In this document: positions 16,750 to 27,024 of the stretch, in pieces
Numbering within the stretch: position 1 is the stretch's first letter
Layout of the letters: each line of letters opens with the position of its first letter
NCBI RefSeq assembly: GCF_024701975.1
Contig: NZ_JANLNM010000001.1
Location: forward strand, 1,550,001-1,614,000
Length of the DNA: 64,000 nucleotides
Direction: 5' to 3'
Source of the DNA: Variovorax sp. ZS18.2.2
GTDB taxonomy: Bacteria > Pseudomonadota > Gammaproteobacteria > Burkholderiales > Burkholderiaceae_C
Notes under the pieces: generated by a model
Database searches by the model: none
What the model saw: the letters and a program-made list of their open reading frames with translations, nothing else
What the model was told of the DNA's origin: nothing
Position numbers and translations under genes: made by a program

Positions 16750-17628
16750 ATGACCCACGAGATCCTGACTTCCAAGCCCATGCGCGACGCGCAGACCCTC
16801 ACCCGCGCGGCCTTCGAGGTTCCCGCCGGTGCCTGCGATGCGCATGTGCATGTCTTCGGCCCCGCCGAGCCTTACCCGCACGTCGAACACCCGCACTACA
16901 CGCTGCCGGACGGCAACCTCGCGCAACTGCGGCGCGCGCTCGGCGTGCTCCACATCGAGCGTTTCGTGATCGTGCAGCCCAGCTTCTACGGCACCGACAA
17001 CCGCTGCATGCTCGATGCGCTGGACGCCGTCGGCGACCGTGCACGCGGCGTCGCGATGGTCGAGGACGATGTTTCCGAAGAGGCCCTCCGCACGATGCAC
17101 ACGCGCCGCGTGCGTGCGCTGCGGCTCGACCTGTTCCTGCGCGCACAGCTCCCCACCGCCGAGCTGCACGCCTACATCGAGCGCAGCATCCGGCGCATCG
17201 CGCCGCTCGGCTGGCACGTCCAGTTCTACACGCCGGGCTGGGTCGTGCGCGACCTGATTCCGGTGCTGCCCGATCTCGAATCGGACTTCGTGATCGACCA
17301 CATGGGCTACATGCTGGAGAGCGACGGCCTCACCCGCGCCGACTTCGACCGCCTGCTGCGCGCCGTGGCCGACGGGCGCGGCTGGTTCAAGCTGTCGGGT
17401 CCGTACCGCCTCGCGAAGGACGGCAACTACGCGAAGCTGCGGCCGCTCGCACAGGCCATCGTGGAGGCCGTGCCCAACCGCGTCATCTGGGGCAGCGACT
17501 GGCCGCACATCCCGGAAGGCGGGCGCGACACCGGCGAACTTCTGAACCTGCTGGCCGACTGGATTCCCGACCCCATCGCGCGCCGCAAGGTGCTGGCCGA
17601 CAACCCCGCACGCCTCTTCGGCTTCTGA
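16750..17628 (+). CDS. Amidohydrolase, 2-pyrone-4,6-dicarboxylate hydrolase (LigI)-like
   Basis: 292 residues of the amidohydrolase-2 family. ACDAHVHVFGP carries the first histidine pair. IVQPSFYGTDN, LRLDLFLR, the histidine in VIDHMGYM and the catalytic Asp in WGSDWPHIPE follow, with DNPARLFGF at the end. This pattern is that of LigI-type lactonases, which open cyclic diesters or lactones such as PDC. The start is 15 bp after the polypyrimidine array. The aldolase upstream could act on a product of this ring opening; the exact substrate is unproven. Confidence 0.82.
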   Translation: MTHEILTSKPMRDAQTLTRAAFEVPAGACDAHVHVFGPAEPYPHVEHPHYTLPDGNLAQLRRALGVLHIERFVIVQPSFYGTDNRCMLDALDAVGDRARGVAMVEDDVSEEALRTMHTRRVRALRLDLFLRAQLPTAELHAYIERSIRRIAPLGWHVQFYTPGWVVRDLIPVLPDLESDFVIDHMGYMLESDGLTRADFDRLLRAVADGRGWFKLSGPYRLAKDGNYAKLRPLAQAIVEAVPNRVIWGSDWPHIPEGGRDTGELLNLLADWIPDPIARRKVLADNPARLFGF

Positions 17629-17631
17629 ACC

Positions 17632-18756
17632 ATGAGCGACACCACCCTCATGCCCCTCATGCATTGCATCCAGGAACTCGACACCTCGGGCGCACGCGCC
17701 GCCGAGGTCTTCGAGCACGACGGCACGCGCTACCTCGTGGTGCCGCAACTCGCGCAAGACATCGCCGGCCAGCCCGCGCAGATGACGCTGGGCAACAGCG
17801 ACGTCGAGGCGCTGGTCTACCGCTGGGAAGGCGAGCAGTTCGTCGAACACGCGCGCCTTCCGGTGCCGGGCGGCGAAGACGCCGAGTTCTTTCGCATCGG
17901 CACGCGTGCTTTTCTCGCCACCGCGAGCCTGCGCACGGGCTCGGGCCCGTACGCGCTGGACACGCACTCGACGATCTTCGAGCTGGTGGATGGCCGTTTC
18001 GAGACCTTCCAGCGCATCCCGACCTCGGCCGCCAAGCAATGGATCCATTTCGAGATCGGGTCGCGGCATTTCCTCGCGCTCGCGCAGGGCGTGACCCACG
18101 GCGATGCGCCCCTCGCACCGGGCGCCGAATCGTGCATCTTCGAATGGGACGGCGATCGCTTCGTCAAGCGCCAGACGGTGCGTTCGGGCTGGGGCTACAA
18201 CTGGGCCTTCTTCGAGGTCGACGGGCAGAAGCTGCTGGCCTACGCCGACCATGCGGTGCCTTCGCAGCTGCTGCGCTGGAACGGCGATGCCTTCGAGCCC
18301 TTCCAGGACCTGGATGGCAAGAGCGGCCGCGCCTTCTGCTGCTTCGAAACGGAAGGCGCCACCTGGCTGGCATTCGCCTGCCTGCATGAAGAAACCGTGC
18401 TCTTCCGCTGGACCGACGGCCGCTTCGCGGCGCACCAGGTGCTGAGCGGCCCCGGCGGCCGCGAGTTCGACTGGATACCGACGCCGGACGGCGGTCGGCT
18501 GGTGCAGATCAACTTCCTGCACGGCACGCGCGAGGCGCCGATTCCGCGGCTGCAGTCGACGATCTCCCGCATGCAGGATGGCCTCATGGTGCCCATCGGC
18601 GAATTCCCGACCTCCGGCGGCACCGACGCGACCTGCTTCGAGGCGGAAGGCCGGCGCTACCTCGTGGTCACGAACAGCCTCAGCGGCGAGGTGCGGTTTC
18701 GCACGCCGAGCCGCGTGTACCGCCTCGACCTCGATGCAGGCAAGGAGCCCGCATGA
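17632..18756 (+). CDS. EAR/EPTP-repeat beta-propeller protein
   Basis: 374 residues made of seven repeats of about 50 residues, each ending like F-x-x-x-G-x-x-Y/F-L-A/V-V-A. Clear examples are VFEHDGTRYLVVPQL, FFRIGTRAFLATAS, HFEIGSRHFLALAQG, FFEVDGQKLLAYADH, CFETEGATWLAFACL and CFEAEGRRYLVVTNS. This is the EPTP/EAR repeat that builds seven-bladed propellers, best known from animal LGI proteins. No signal peptide is seen, so it is probably cytoplasmic. It lies 3 bp after the amidohydrolase and overlaps the next gene by 4 bp, so it belongs to the operon. It has no known catalytic motif; a binding or scaffold role is a guess. Confidence 0.75.
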   Translation: MSDTTLMPLMHCIQELDTSGARAAEVFEHDGTRYLVVPQLAQDIAGQPAQMTLGNSDVEALVYRWEGEQFVEHARLPVPGGEDAEFFRIGTRAFLATASLRTGSGPYALDTHSTIFELVDGRFETFQRIPTSAAKQWIHFEIGSRHFLALAQGVTHGDAPLAPGAESCIFEWDGDRFVKRQTVRSGWGYNWAFFEVDGQKLLAYADHAVPSQLLRWNGDAFEPFQDLDGKSGRAFCCFETEGATWLAFACLHEETVLFRWTDGRFAAHQVLSGPGGREFDWIPTPDGGRLVQINFLHGTREAPIPRLQSTISRMQDGLMVPIGEFPTSGGTDATCFEAEGRRYLVVTNSLSGEVRFRTPSRVYRLDLDAGKEPA

Positions 18757-19973
18757 ACCAGCCCCCCGCATCGCCACAGAGCCATCAGAGCCCCGAGCTG
18801 CTGCGGCTCTTCGAGACCTACACGGGAGGCCCGCAGGGCATCGGCGCGAACCTCGCCGCGCTGACCGCCGCCGCGACGGCGGGCGACCCGCTCATCGTGG
18901 CCACCAGCGCGGACGTGGTTCTGTTCCCCGGCAGCGGCCGCGACCCCGAGGTCCAGGGCTTTCGCCTGTCCACGCGCGGCTTCAAGGAGCTGGCCGGCAT
19001 CTCGCACCACGGCCCGGCGGTGGCGTCGATCCTCAAGATGCGCCTGGTCGATCCCGAGGGACCGTTGTGGCGCCGGGAGGCTGAGCGGCTGCTGGTCGCC
19101 ACCCGCATCGCGCGCGAAGCCAACTCGGTGGCGCTGTGGCGCGACACGATCGCGGTGCCGGCCTACCGAGGGCGCGAAGAGAAGATCGCCGAGCTGGTGC
19201 ACTACTCCTGCGTGCTGACCGAGCGCTACCTGGAGCGCGTGCTGGAACAGCCCGCGCTCTTCACGCCGGAGGACATGCGCACGCACTACCTCGAAGGCAC
19301 GGGCTCCGCTGCCGGTGCCACCGTGCCGATGAACGCCGTGATGATCGCGACCTTCTTCCTGGTCGGCATGGACATCAGCCACCGCGTGATCGCCTGGCTC
19401 GACCGCCACGCCATCGACTGGTCGCGCGCCATGGCGCTGGTCGTGGGGCGCCAGGGCCGGCCGACCGCCGGCGTGACCTGGACCACCAACTCGGTGGCCG
19501 CCATGATCCTGGGCGCCTCGCGCCACACGCTCTCGCTCGACCGGCTTTTCATCGCGCCGCACGCGGGCGAGTTCGCGCCGGGCGCCGCCACCGACATCGC
19601 AGCGCTGCGCGCATTCGAGACGCCGATGCGCCAGCTCTGGGCGCACACGCGCGCGGTGAGCGAACTCGGCGCGCTGATGTACGACGGCTACCCGCGCTAC
19701 GAGCCCACGTCGACCGTGCGCCCGGTGCTCGATGCGGACACGCGCGCTGTCGGCGAAATGCCGGCCATCGCCGGGCCGGACGACTGGCGCGCGCTGAACA
19801 CGCGGCTGCGCGTCGTGCTCGAAGACCCGCGCCAGCTGCTCTCGGGCTGCGTGACCGACTACGCCGTCGAGCAACTGCAGGCGCACGGCAACGACCCGGC
19901 GCGGGTGACGGTGCCCGGCCTGGATGGCACGACCTATCCGCCGCTGCCCGAAGGCGCGCGCAACACCGGCTGA
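18753..19973 (+). CDS. Unrecognised catabolic-operon protein
   Basis: 406 residues, not assigned to a family. The sequence is soluble, with no signal peptide. Notable parts are ISHHGPAVASILKMRL (about 85-100), an apolar helix with NAVMIATFFLVGMDISHRVI (about 190-210), TAGVTWTTNSVAAMILGASR and RLFIAPHAGEF. Paired histidines and the Glu/Arg-rich helices could form a metal or substrate site. It overlaps the propeller gene by 4 bp (ATGA), implying a functional link and perhaps a complex. An enzyme of the same catabolic pathway is the natural guess, without direct support. Confidence 0.7.
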   Translation: MNQPPASPQSHQSPELLRLFETYTGGPQGIGANLAALTAAATAGDPLIVATSADVVLFPGSGRDPEVQGFRLSTRGFKELAGISHHGPAVASILKMRLVDPEGPLWRREAERLLVATRIAREANSVALWRDTIAVPAYRGREEKIAELVHYSCVLTERYLERVLEQPALFTPEDMRTHYLEGTGSAAGATVPMNAVMIATFFLVGMDISHRVIAWLDRHAIDWSRAMALVVGRQGRPTAGVTWTTNSVAAMILGASRHTLSLDRLFIAPHAGEFAPGAATDIAALRAFETPMRQLWAHTRAVSELGALMYDGYPRYEPTSTVRPVLDADTRAVGEMPAIAGPDDWRALNTRLRVVLEDPRQLLSGCVTDYAVEQLQAHGNDPARVTVPGLDGTTYPPLPEGARNTG

Positions 19974-20036
19974 ACGCCGGCTGCGCCTTCGAGCGTCCGA
20001 ACCTCAGAGACACACAAGAAAGACCGGAGACAAACC

Positions 20037-21017
20037 ATGAAGAAAAAACTCACCCACTCGCTGCTCGCCGCGTTCACCGTGCTGGCCGCATCGAGTGCCC
20101 TCACACCGGCCTGGGGCCAGGGCACGCCCTGGCCATCGCGGCCGATAAAAATCATCACGCCCACGCCCGTGGGTGTCGGCTCCGACATCTTTGCGCGCGC
20201 CTATGCCGACCGGCTCGGCCGCGCGCTGCAGACGCCGGTGGTGGTGGAGAACCGGCCCGGCGCGCTGGCCTCCATCGGCACCGACGCGGTGGCCAAGGCG
20301 GCGCCCGACGGCTACACGATCCTGTTTTCGACGAGCAACCCGTTCACGATGACGCCGTTCCTGCTCTCAAAGATGCCCTACGACGCGAAGCACGATCTGG
20401 TGCCCGTCACGCAGGCGCTCAAGGGCGGCTCGTTCATCGTGGCTAACAGCGCGGTGCCGGCGAAGAACATCCCCGAGCTGGTGGCGCTCGCCAAGCGCGA
20501 GCCGGGCAAGATTTCCTTTGCCTCGTACGGCTCGGGCACGACCTCGCACCTGGGCTTCGAGCTGTTCCAGGAGGCGGCCGGCATCGAGCTGCTGCATGTG
20601 CCCTACAAGCAAAGCGCCGCGCCCGACCTGCTCGGCGGCCAGGTGCAGCTGGGCTTCGAGCCGCCCGTCTCGGCGCTGGCCAACATCAAGTCGGGGCGGC
20701 TCAAGGCGCTGGCCTACACGGGCAGCAAGCGCAGCCCGGCGGCGCCCGACGTGCCCACGCTCTCGGAAACCTACCCGGGCGTCGAGGTGTTCACCTGGCT
20801 GGGCTTCTGGGTGCCCGCCAAGACGCCTCCGGCGATCGTGGAGCGTCTGAACAAGGAAATCGTCGCCATCACGCATTCGCCCGAGATGGCCAAGCTGCTC
20901 AACGACGCCGGCCTCGACCCGATCGGCAGCACATCCGCCGAGGCGGCAGCCGCCGTCGAGCGCGAGGCGCAGGCCATGGGCCGGCTGATCAAGGCCAAGA
21001 ACATCCGCATCGACTGA
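20037..21017 (+). CDS. Bug/TctC-family periplasmic solute receptor
   Basis: 326 residues. Signal peptide with a KKKL basic start and cleavage near PAWGQG. Typical blocks are TPTPVGVGSDIFARAYADRL, NRPGALASIGTDAVAKAAPD, YGSGTTSHLGFELFQEAAGI and LHVPYKQSAAPDLLGGQVQL. It is the second receptor of this operon, 63 bp after the unrecognised gene, and is followed by a terminator-like hairpin. Two receptors in one operon may widen the range of acids recognised or act as a sensor plus a transporter subunit. Confidence 0.92.
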   Translation: MKKKLTHSLLAAFTVLAASSALTPAWGQGTPWPSRPIKIITPTPVGVGSDIFARAYADRLGRALQTPVVVENRPGALASIGTDAVAKAAPDGYTILFSTSNPFTMTPFLLSKMPYDAKHDLVPVTQALKGGSFIVANSAVPAKNIPELVALAKREPGKISFASYGSGTTSHLGFELFQEAAGIELLHVPYKQSAAPDLLGGQVQLGFEPPVSALANIKSGRLKALAYTGSKRSPAAPDVPTLSETYPGVEVFTWLGFWVPAKTPPAIVERLNKEIVAITHSPEMAKLLNDAGLDPIGSTSAEAAAAVEREAQAMGRLIKAKNIRID

Positions 21018-21026
21018 CGGTGCCCC

Positions 21027-21060
21027 GGCGCGGCTGAACGCGGCGCCCGTTTTTTCTTTT
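21027..21060 (+). terminator. Probable intrinsic terminator
   Basis: GGCGC at 21027-21031 pairs with GCGCC at 21043-21047, followed by CG and a T6-C-T4 run. The stem is short, but GC-only and followed by a long T tract. It would separate the receptor from the porin gene 80 bp downstream. Confidence 0.5.
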
Positions 21061-21139
21061 CCGAAGTTCCCACGCCGCGGTGCCTGCAGTGCAGGCGCCG
21101 TGTGCCGACGCACGCCATTTTTACAACGAGGAGACACGC

Positions 21140-22198
21140 ATGAGGACAACCACCCTTCCCTTTCACCTTCGCATTCGCCGCCGGCTGCCGCACGCCGTCA
21201 CCGGCGCGATCTGCTTCGCCGCCGGCGCGAGCGCCACGGCGCAGTCGAGCGTCCAGCTCTTCGGCACGCTGGACATGAACATCACCTACACGAAGAGCGA
21301 TGGCCGCTCCGTCAAGGCGATGGACCAGGGCGGCAACATCTTCCCCAGCCGCCTGGGCTTTCGCGGCACGGAAGACCTGGGCGGCGGACTGGCTGCGAGC
21401 TTCTGGCTCGAGATGGCGCTGCTGCCCGACACCGGCGAGATCCAGGGCGTGGGCTTCCACCGGCGTTCCACGGTGAGCCTGTCGCACAACAGCTTCGGCG
21501 AGATCCGGCTCGGGCGCGACTACACGCCCACGTTCTGGAACATCTCGCAGTTCTCGCCCTTCGGCACCGTGGGCGTTGGCGGCTCGGCCAACATCGTCGA
21601 GGGCTGGCCCTTCGGCCTCGGCGGCGCACGCACGCTGGCGCGGGCCAACAACTCGGTGGGCTACTTCCTTCCCAAGGGCCTGGGCGGTTTCTACGGCCAG
21701 GCGATGTACGCCTTGCCCGAAGGCGAGGACGGCGCGCGCTACCGCGGCGGGCGCGTCGGCTGGACGAACGGCACGATCGACGTCGCCGCCGCTTACGGCG
21801 TGACGCCAGTCGGCGCCAATGACTACACCGTGGCAACCCTGGGCGGCACCTACGACTTCGGGCTCGCCAAGCTCTATGCGAACTACTACCGCCAGAAGAC
21901 CGAGGGCGACAAGCAGGTCAACGCGATGCTGGGCGTGAGCGTGCCGGTCGGTCCGGGCGTGATCAAGGTGTCGGTCGCGCGCTCCAACCGCTCGGGGCCG
22001 GGCCTGGACAACGACGACGCGACGCAATACGCCGTCGGCTATGTGCACTACCTGAGCAAGCGCACCGCGCTGTACGGCACCTATTCGCTCGTGCGCAACC
22101 GCGGCAACGCGGCCTACGTGGTGGCCGACTCGGCGCCGGCCAGCACGCCGGGCCGTGCGGCGCGCGGGCTGCAGTTCGGCATCTCGCACAACTTCTGA
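21140..22198 (+). CDS. Outer-membrane porin, Omp32/OmpC family
   Basis: 352 residues. Signal peptide (AVTGAICFAAGASATAQ), then a 16-strand general porin: SSVQLFGTLDMNITYT at the start, SRLGFRGTEDLGGGLAASFW and GEIRLGRDYTP early, and a C-terminal strand ending in Phe (GLQFGISHNF), the signal for outer-membrane assembly. The start follows CGAGGAGA. It probably admits the acid taken up by the Bug receptors upstream. Convergent with the TorF gene, with only 3 bp between the stops. Confidence 0.92.
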   Translation: MRTTTLPFHLRIRRRLPHAVTGAICFAAGASATAQSSVQLFGTLDMNITYTKSDGRSVKAMDQGGNIFPSRLGFRGTEDLGGGLAASFWLEMALLPDTGEIQGVGFHRRSTVSLSHNSFGEIRLGRDYTPTFWNISQFSPFGTVGVGGSANIVEGWPFGLGGARTLARANNSVGYFLPKGLGGFYGQAMYALPEGEDGARYRGGRVGWTNGTIDVAAAYGVTPVGANDYTVATLGGTYDFGLAKLYANYYRQKTEGDKQVNAMLGVSVPVGPGVIKVSVARSNRSGPGLDNDDATQYAVGYVHYLSKRTALYGTYSLVRNRGNAAYVVADSAPASTPGRAARGLQFGISHNF

Positions 22199-22201
22199 TC
22201 T

Positions 22202-23122
22202 TCAGAACCCATAGGCGACCGATGCAAGCCACTGGTCCTTCTGACGCACGCCGAAGCGGTTGTCGCCGCCAACGATCCATTGCGCCGAAGCCGTGAGCGG
22301 CGTGCCCGGAATCGGCGCCGACAGCGCCAGGGTCAGATGCCGAAAGGCGCTGCCCACCGGCGCGTTGCCCGCAAAGCAGCCATTGACCACGAAGGCGGCG
22401 CCCGGCCCGCAGGCCGTGCCGTTGAACGTGTCCGTGGTGCCGAGGTACTTGCCCTCCTTCTTGTACGTGTAGGCGCCCAGCGTGGCGGTGAAGGTGATGT
22501 CGTGCGGCAGCGGCGCGGTGTAGACCAGCGTCCAGTAGGTGTCGCCCTTGTTGCCCCAGACCACGTCGTCGAGCAAGGTCTGCGCGTTGAAGCTCACGGG
22601 CCCGTAGCTCAGGCCGAGCTTGGTTTCCAGTGCGTTGGAGTTCTTGCCGTTGACGTAGTAGTAGCCGGTCAGCCCCACGGCGTAGCCGAGGTCGCCGACG
22701 ATCTTGCCGCTGTAGGCGCCATAGAAATCGTTCTCGATGGACTTGCCGCGCTGGAAGGCCGTGATGCTGCGGTCGCTGTACGAACGGCCGAGTTGGCGGT
22801 AGGAGTAGTTGACCGTCGATGCCCAGTAGCCGAGGCTCCAGCCGCTCTCGTGCACCCAGTCCACGCCCCACTGCACCGCGCCCTTGGAAGACTCGGGGGC
22901 ATCGGCCCCGGCATTGCCCAGCGGTGCGCTGTTTCCGTAGGTGGAGGTGGCGCCGCGCAGCACGTAGCGCGAGACCAGGTCGATGTGCGCCGTCAGCGTG
23001 TACGGCGGACTCGCCTTGTCGGCGGGCGGCGCTTCTTGCGCGCCGGCTTGCGCGGCGCCGGCGAGCGCCATGCAGGCGGTCAGCAGGTGGAACGAACGAA
23101 TGCGAAATGCGGGTTTGGGCAT
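22202..23122 (-). CDS. TorF-family putative outer-membrane protein
   Basis: 306 residues. The ATG at 23122 is chosen because it opens directly on a signal peptide (RSFHLLTACMALAGAAQAGA). Amphipathic strands follow: LTAHIDLVSRYVLRGATSTY near the start, which is characteristic of the TIGR02001/TorF group, and a terminal DQWLASVAYGF ending in Phe. Downstream of the guanidine/urea carboxylase gene with a 67-bp gap and the same orientation, so it may be the last gene of that operon and provide an outer-membrane channel. The substrate is not known. Confidence 0.8.
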   Translation of the reverse strand: MPKPAFRIRSFHLLTACMALAGAAQAGAQEAPPADKASPPYTLTAHIDLVSRYVLRGATSTYGNSAPLGNAGADAPESSKGAVQWGVDWVHESGWSLGYWASTVNYSYRQLGRSYSDRSITAFQRGKSIENDFYGAYSGKIVGDLGYAVGLTGYYYVNGKNSNALETKLGLSYGPVSFNAQTLLDDVVWGNKGDTYWTLVYTAPLPHDITFTATLGAYTYKKEGKYLGTTDTFNGTACGPGAAFVVNGCFAGNAPVGSAFRHLTLALSAPIPGTPLTASAQWIVGGDNRFGVRQKDQWLASVAYGF

Positions 23123-23189
23123 GAACAGGCCTCTTGATCGATAGGAAAGGAAGAAACGAAAGCGGAATGGATGCATCAGGTTTCGTGTT

Positions 23190-26100
23190 TCATGCCCCTC
23201 CCCCGTCCGTCCCGATTGCCGCCGTAGCAGGCACCACGACGACCACCTCCTGCCCCGCGCCGACCGCCGCGCCTTCACGGCAGGCGATGCGCCAGACACG
23301 CCCGGTGCACGGAGCCGTCACTGCGAATTCCATCTTCATGGACTCGACCACCACGAGCGTGTCGCCCTCGGCCACGGCATCACCCTCCTCGACCAGCACC
23401 CGCCACACGCTGCCGGGCACCTGGGTCCGCACGACGGAAGCGCCACCGGGCAGGTCTTCGGCGTCCGCCGCGATGGATGCCGCGAGCGGCGACTCGTCCA
23501 CATGCTCGGCCTGCCCGAGCGCGCGCCAGCGCTCGCGCTCGCCGGCAAAGGCGCTGCGCTGGCGCTCCCGAAAGGCGGCGATGTCGCTCGCATGCGCATC
23601 GAGAAAGCCGCGGTACTCGCGCATGCCGAAGCGCCCTTCCTCGATGCGCAGCGGATAGCGCCCGGCCGGCGCATCGCGGCGGATCTGCAGCAGCTCGCTC
23701 TCGCTCACCGGATAGAAGCGGATGCGGTCGAAGAAGCGCAGCAGCCAGGGCTTGCCGGCCTCGAAGTCGGCCGCGCCGCTTTGCGCATCGCGCCAGCGGT
23801 TCCACATCTGCAGCGTGCGGCCGACGAACTGGTAGCCGCCGGGCCCCTCCATGCCGTAGACGCACATGTATGCGCCGCCGATGCCCACAGCGTTCTCGGG
23901 TGTCCAGGTGCGCGCGGGGTTGTACTTGGTCGTGACCAGCCGGTGGCGCGGATCGAGCGGCGTGGCCACCGGCGCGCCCAGGTACACGTCGCCCAGCCCG
24001 AGCACCAGGTAGCTCGCATCGAACACGATGCGCTGCACCTCCTCGATCGTGGCGAGGCCATTGATGCGGCGGATGAACTCGATGTTGCTCGGGCACCAGG
24101 GCGCATCGGGGCGCACCGACTGCATGTATTTCTCGATGGCCAGCCGCGTGGCGCTGTCGTCCCACGAGAGCGGCAGGTACACGGTGCGCGAGGGCACGAC
24201 GAGGTCGTCGGTGTCGCCGAGCGCGTCGTCCGCCTCAACGATCGCATCGAGCAGCGCGGTGCGCGCGAGCCGGCGCGGATCGAAGTGCACCTGCAGCGAA
24301 CGGATGCCGGGCGTGAGGTCGATCACGCCATCGAGCGCGCGTGCCTGCAGCGCGGCATGCAGCGCATGGATGCGCATGCGCAGCGCGATGTCCAGCTGCA
24401 GCTCGCCCAGCTCCACGAGCACGTACCGGTCGCCGGCCTGGCGCATCACCAGCGCGGGACGGCCGGGCCCGGCGGCGCGCTCGCGCAGGATCGGCGAGCC
24501 CAGGTCGCGCGCTGTCGGCAGCAGCCTGATCGTCGGGTGCAGGGCCGGCTCCGGCCCCGAGAGTGCCTGCACCCAGTGGTCCTGCTGCGCCTGCAGCCGG
24601 GCCGCCTCGTCCTGCGTGACGCAGCGAAAACGCACCGCATCGCCGGCGCGCAGCTGGCCCAGCTTCCAGCGCTCCGCCGCGACCACCACCGCCGGACAGA
24701 CGAAGCCGCCCAGGCTGGGACCGTCCGGGCCGAGGATCACCGGCATGTCTCCGGTGAAGTCGATGGCGCCGACAGCGTAGGCGTTGTCGTGGATGTTGGA
24801 GGGATGCAGGCCCGCCTCGCCGCCGTCGCGGCGCGCCCACACGGGCTTCGGTCCGATCAGGCGCACGCCGGTGCGGCTGGAGTTGTAGTGAACCTCCCAG
24901 TCGGTGGCGAAGAACGTGTCGATGTCGCCATCGGTGAAGAAGTCCGGCGCGCCGTGCGGGCCGTAGAGCACCGCGATGTCCCAGGCGCGAGGGCCGCCGG
25001 CATGCGCCGGAATGGCTTGCGGCGACAGCGCGGCAACCGGCTCGCCGACCGCCTCGTCGCCCACGTGCAGCATGTCCGACGCGCGCAGCGTGCGGCCCGC
25101 GTGGCCGCCGAACTGGCCCAGCGTGAAGGTGGCGCGGCTGCCGAGATAACGCGGCACGTCGATGCCGCCGCGCACCGCGAGGTAGGCACGGCTGCCGCCG
25201 CCTTCAGCGGGCGAAACCGTGATCGCGCCCAGCCGCAGCACGCCGCCGGCCTTGACGCGGTGCGAGGCCCAGGGCGCCAGCGCCACGCCGTCGAGCATGG
25301 CGGGCATCGATGCACCGCACAGCGCGATGACTACGTCGCTGTGAAAGCGCAGCGCGGGTCCACCCAGCGTGCACTCGAGCGCGGCGGCGCCTTCGGGGTT
25401 GCCGACGAGCCGATTGGCCAACCGGAACGCCAGGTCGTCCATCGGGCCCGAGGGCGGCACGCCGACATCCCAGTAGCCGGTGCGGCCGGGCCAGTCCTGC
25501 ACGGTGGTCTGCACGCCGGGCTCCAGCACCTCCATGGCATTCGGGCGATGGTCGAAATCCGCCAGCGAGCGGGTCACGATGCGGCCCTGCACGAAGTCGT
25601 CCGTCGCCACCACCGCGCGCAGATACCGCAGGTTGGTCTCGATGCCGGCAAGGCGCGTGTCCCGCAAGGCGGCCTGCAGCTTCGCCACGGCGTCCGCGCG
25701 GTCCGTGCCGGTGACGATCAGCTTGGCGATCATCGGGTCGTAGTGCGACGGCACCTCGCTGCCCGCGCCGACCCAGGTCTCGATGCGCGCATCGGACGGA
25801 AAACGCACCTCGGTCAGCAGGCCCGCGCTGGGCTGGAAGTTGCGCGCCGGGTCTTCGGCATAGAGCCGCACCTGGATCGACGCACCGCGCGGCACCGGCG
25901 CCGCGAGTTCGAAATGGTCGCCGCGCGCCAGTTGCACCATCCACGCGACGAGGTCGATGCCCGTGACCTGCTCGGTCACGCCGTGCTCCACCTGCAGGCG
26001 CGTGTTGACCTCCAGGAAGTAGAAGGCGCCGCTGTCGGCATCGAGCACGAATTCCACCGTGCCGGCCGAGCGATAGCCGACCGCGCGGCCGAGCCGGCCG

Positions 26101-26933
26101 GCGGTTTTCAGGAGGTGCGTGCGCGTGGCCGCATCGAGCCCGGGGGCCGGCGTTTCCTCGATGACCTTCTGGTTGCGGCGCTGGGCCGAGCAGTCGCGCT
26201 CGCCAAGCGCGACCACCTCGCCGCGTCCGTTGCCGAAGAGCTGCACCTCCACATGGCGCGCGCGCTCGACGAACTTCTCGAGGAAGAGGCCCGCGTCCTT
26301 GAAGTTCGCACGCGCGAGGCGCACCACCGCTTCGAACGCGGGCGCCAGCTCGGCTTCGCTGCGCACCAGCCGCATGCCGATGCCGCCGCCGCCCGCCGTG
26401 CTCTTGAGCATGACGGGATAGCCAATGCGCGCGGCTTCCTCGCGTGCGGCGTCCAGGTCGCCCAGCAGGCCGCTGCCCGGCAGCAGCGGCACGCCGTGCG
26501 CCTCGGCCAGCGCGCGGGCCGTGTGCTTCAGGCCGAAGGCGCGCATCTGCGCGGGCGTCGGGCCGATGAAGGCGATGCCGGCGTCCTCGCAGGCCTGTGC
26601 GAAGCCGGCGTTCTCGGACAGGAAGCCGTAGCCGGGATGGATGGCGCCAGCGCCGGTTTCCTTCGCGACGGCGAGGATGCGCTCCGCATCGAGATAGCTC
26701 TGTGCCGCCGGCGCGGGGCCGATGCAGATGGCCAGGTCGGCCTGTGCCACGTGGGCCGAATCGGCGTCGGCCTCCGAGTACACGGCGACCGAGCGCAGGC
26801 CCAGCGCGCGCAGGGTGCGGATGATGCGGCAGGCGATGGCGCCGCGGTTGGCGACGAGGACGGTGTCGAAGCGGGTTGCAGTAGTGGCAACTGCAGCGGC
26901 TGCGCCCGGAATGGAAACGGATGGCGAAGACAT
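23190..26933 (-). CDS. Urea carboxylase-family enzyme, probable guanidine carboxylase
   Basis: 1247-residue biotin enzyme. Biotin carboxylase domain about 20-465 ([20 protein letters not shown], the ATP-grasp loop [25 protein letters not shown]). KipA- and KipI-like carboxyltransferase parts about 475-1085 ([29 protein letters not shown]). Biotinyl domain at the C-terminus with ESMKMEF. It hydrolyses ATP to carboxylate urea or guanidine. The guanidine-I riboswitch and two DUF1989 genes upstream argue for guanidine, giving carboxyguanidine. The specificity-determining Asp/Asn position could not be mapped by eye. An upstream GTG/ATG extension exists, but 26933 gives the conserved start. No allophanate hydrolase gene follows. 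Confidence 0.88.
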   Translation of the reverse strand: MSSPSVSIPGAAAAVATTATRFDTVLVANRGAIACRIIRTLRALGLRSVAVYSEADADSAHVAQADLAICIGPAPAAQSYLDAERILAVAKETGAGAIHPGYGFLSENAGFAQACEDAGIAFIGPTPAQMRAFGLKHTARALAEAHGVPLLPGSGLLGDLDAAREEAARIGYPVMLKSTAGGGGIGMRLVRSEAELAPAFEAVVRLARANFKDAGLFLEKFVERARHVEVQLFGNGRGEVVALGERDCSAQRRNQKVIEETPAPGLDAATRTHLLKTAGRLGRAVGYRSAGTVEFVLDADSGAFYFLEVNTRLQVEHGVTEQVTGIDLVAWMVQLARGDHFELAAPVPRGASIQVRLYAEDPARNFQPSAGLLTEVRFPSDARIETWVGAGSEVPSHYDPMIAKLIVTGTDRADAVAKLQAALRDTRLAGIETNLRYLRAVVATDDFVQGRIVTRSLADFDHRPNAMEVLEPGVQTTVQDWPGRTGYWDVGVPPSGPMDDLAFRLANRLVGNPEGAAALECTLGGPALRFHSDVVIALCGASMPAMLDGVALAPWASHRVKAGGVLRLGAITVSPAEGGGSRAYLAVRGGIDVPRYLGSRATFTLGQFGGHAGRTLRASDMLHVGDEAVGEPVAALSPQAIPAHAGGPRAWDIAVLYGPHGAPDFFTDGDIDTFFATDWEVHYNSSRTGVRLIGPKPVWARRDGGEAGLHPSNIHDNAYAVGAIDFTGDMPVILGPDGPSLGGFVCPAVVVAAERWKLGQLRAGDAVRFRCVTQDEAARLQAQQDHWVQALSGPEPALHPTIRLLPTARDLGSPILRERAAGPGRPALVMRQAGDRYVLVELGELQLDIALRMRIHALHAALQARALDGVIDLTPGIRSLQVHFDPRRLARTALLDAIVEADDALGDTDDLVVPSRTVYLPLSWDDSATRLAIEKYMQSVRPDAPWCPSNIEFIRRINGLATIEEVQRIVFDASYLVLGLGDVYLGAPVATPLDPRHRLVTTKYNPARTWTPENAVGIGGAYMCVYGMEGPGGYQFVGRTLQMWNRWRDAQSGAADFEAGKPWLLRFFDRIRFYPVSESELLQIRRDAPAGRYPLRIEEGRFGMREYRGFLDAHASDIAAFRERQRSAFAGERERWRALGQAEHVDESPLAASIAADAEDLPGGASVVRTQVPGSVWRVLVEEGDAVAEGDTLVVVESMKMEFAVTAPCTGRVWRIACREGAAVGAGQEVVVVVPATAAIGTDGGGA

Positions 26934-27024
26934 GGGACGGATTCCGTCGTGGCAGGTCGTCCTGCCGCGGAACACGGGCACTGCGGGTCGTCCCGCAGCG
27001 GCGCCTGTCGGCGCGGTGAAGCGG

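Noticed and set aside
16390..18777. 795-residue minus-strand frame crossing the polypyrimidine array
   Set aside because: It reads the repeat as Lys/Glu-rich sequence and is antisense to three coherent plus-strand genes.
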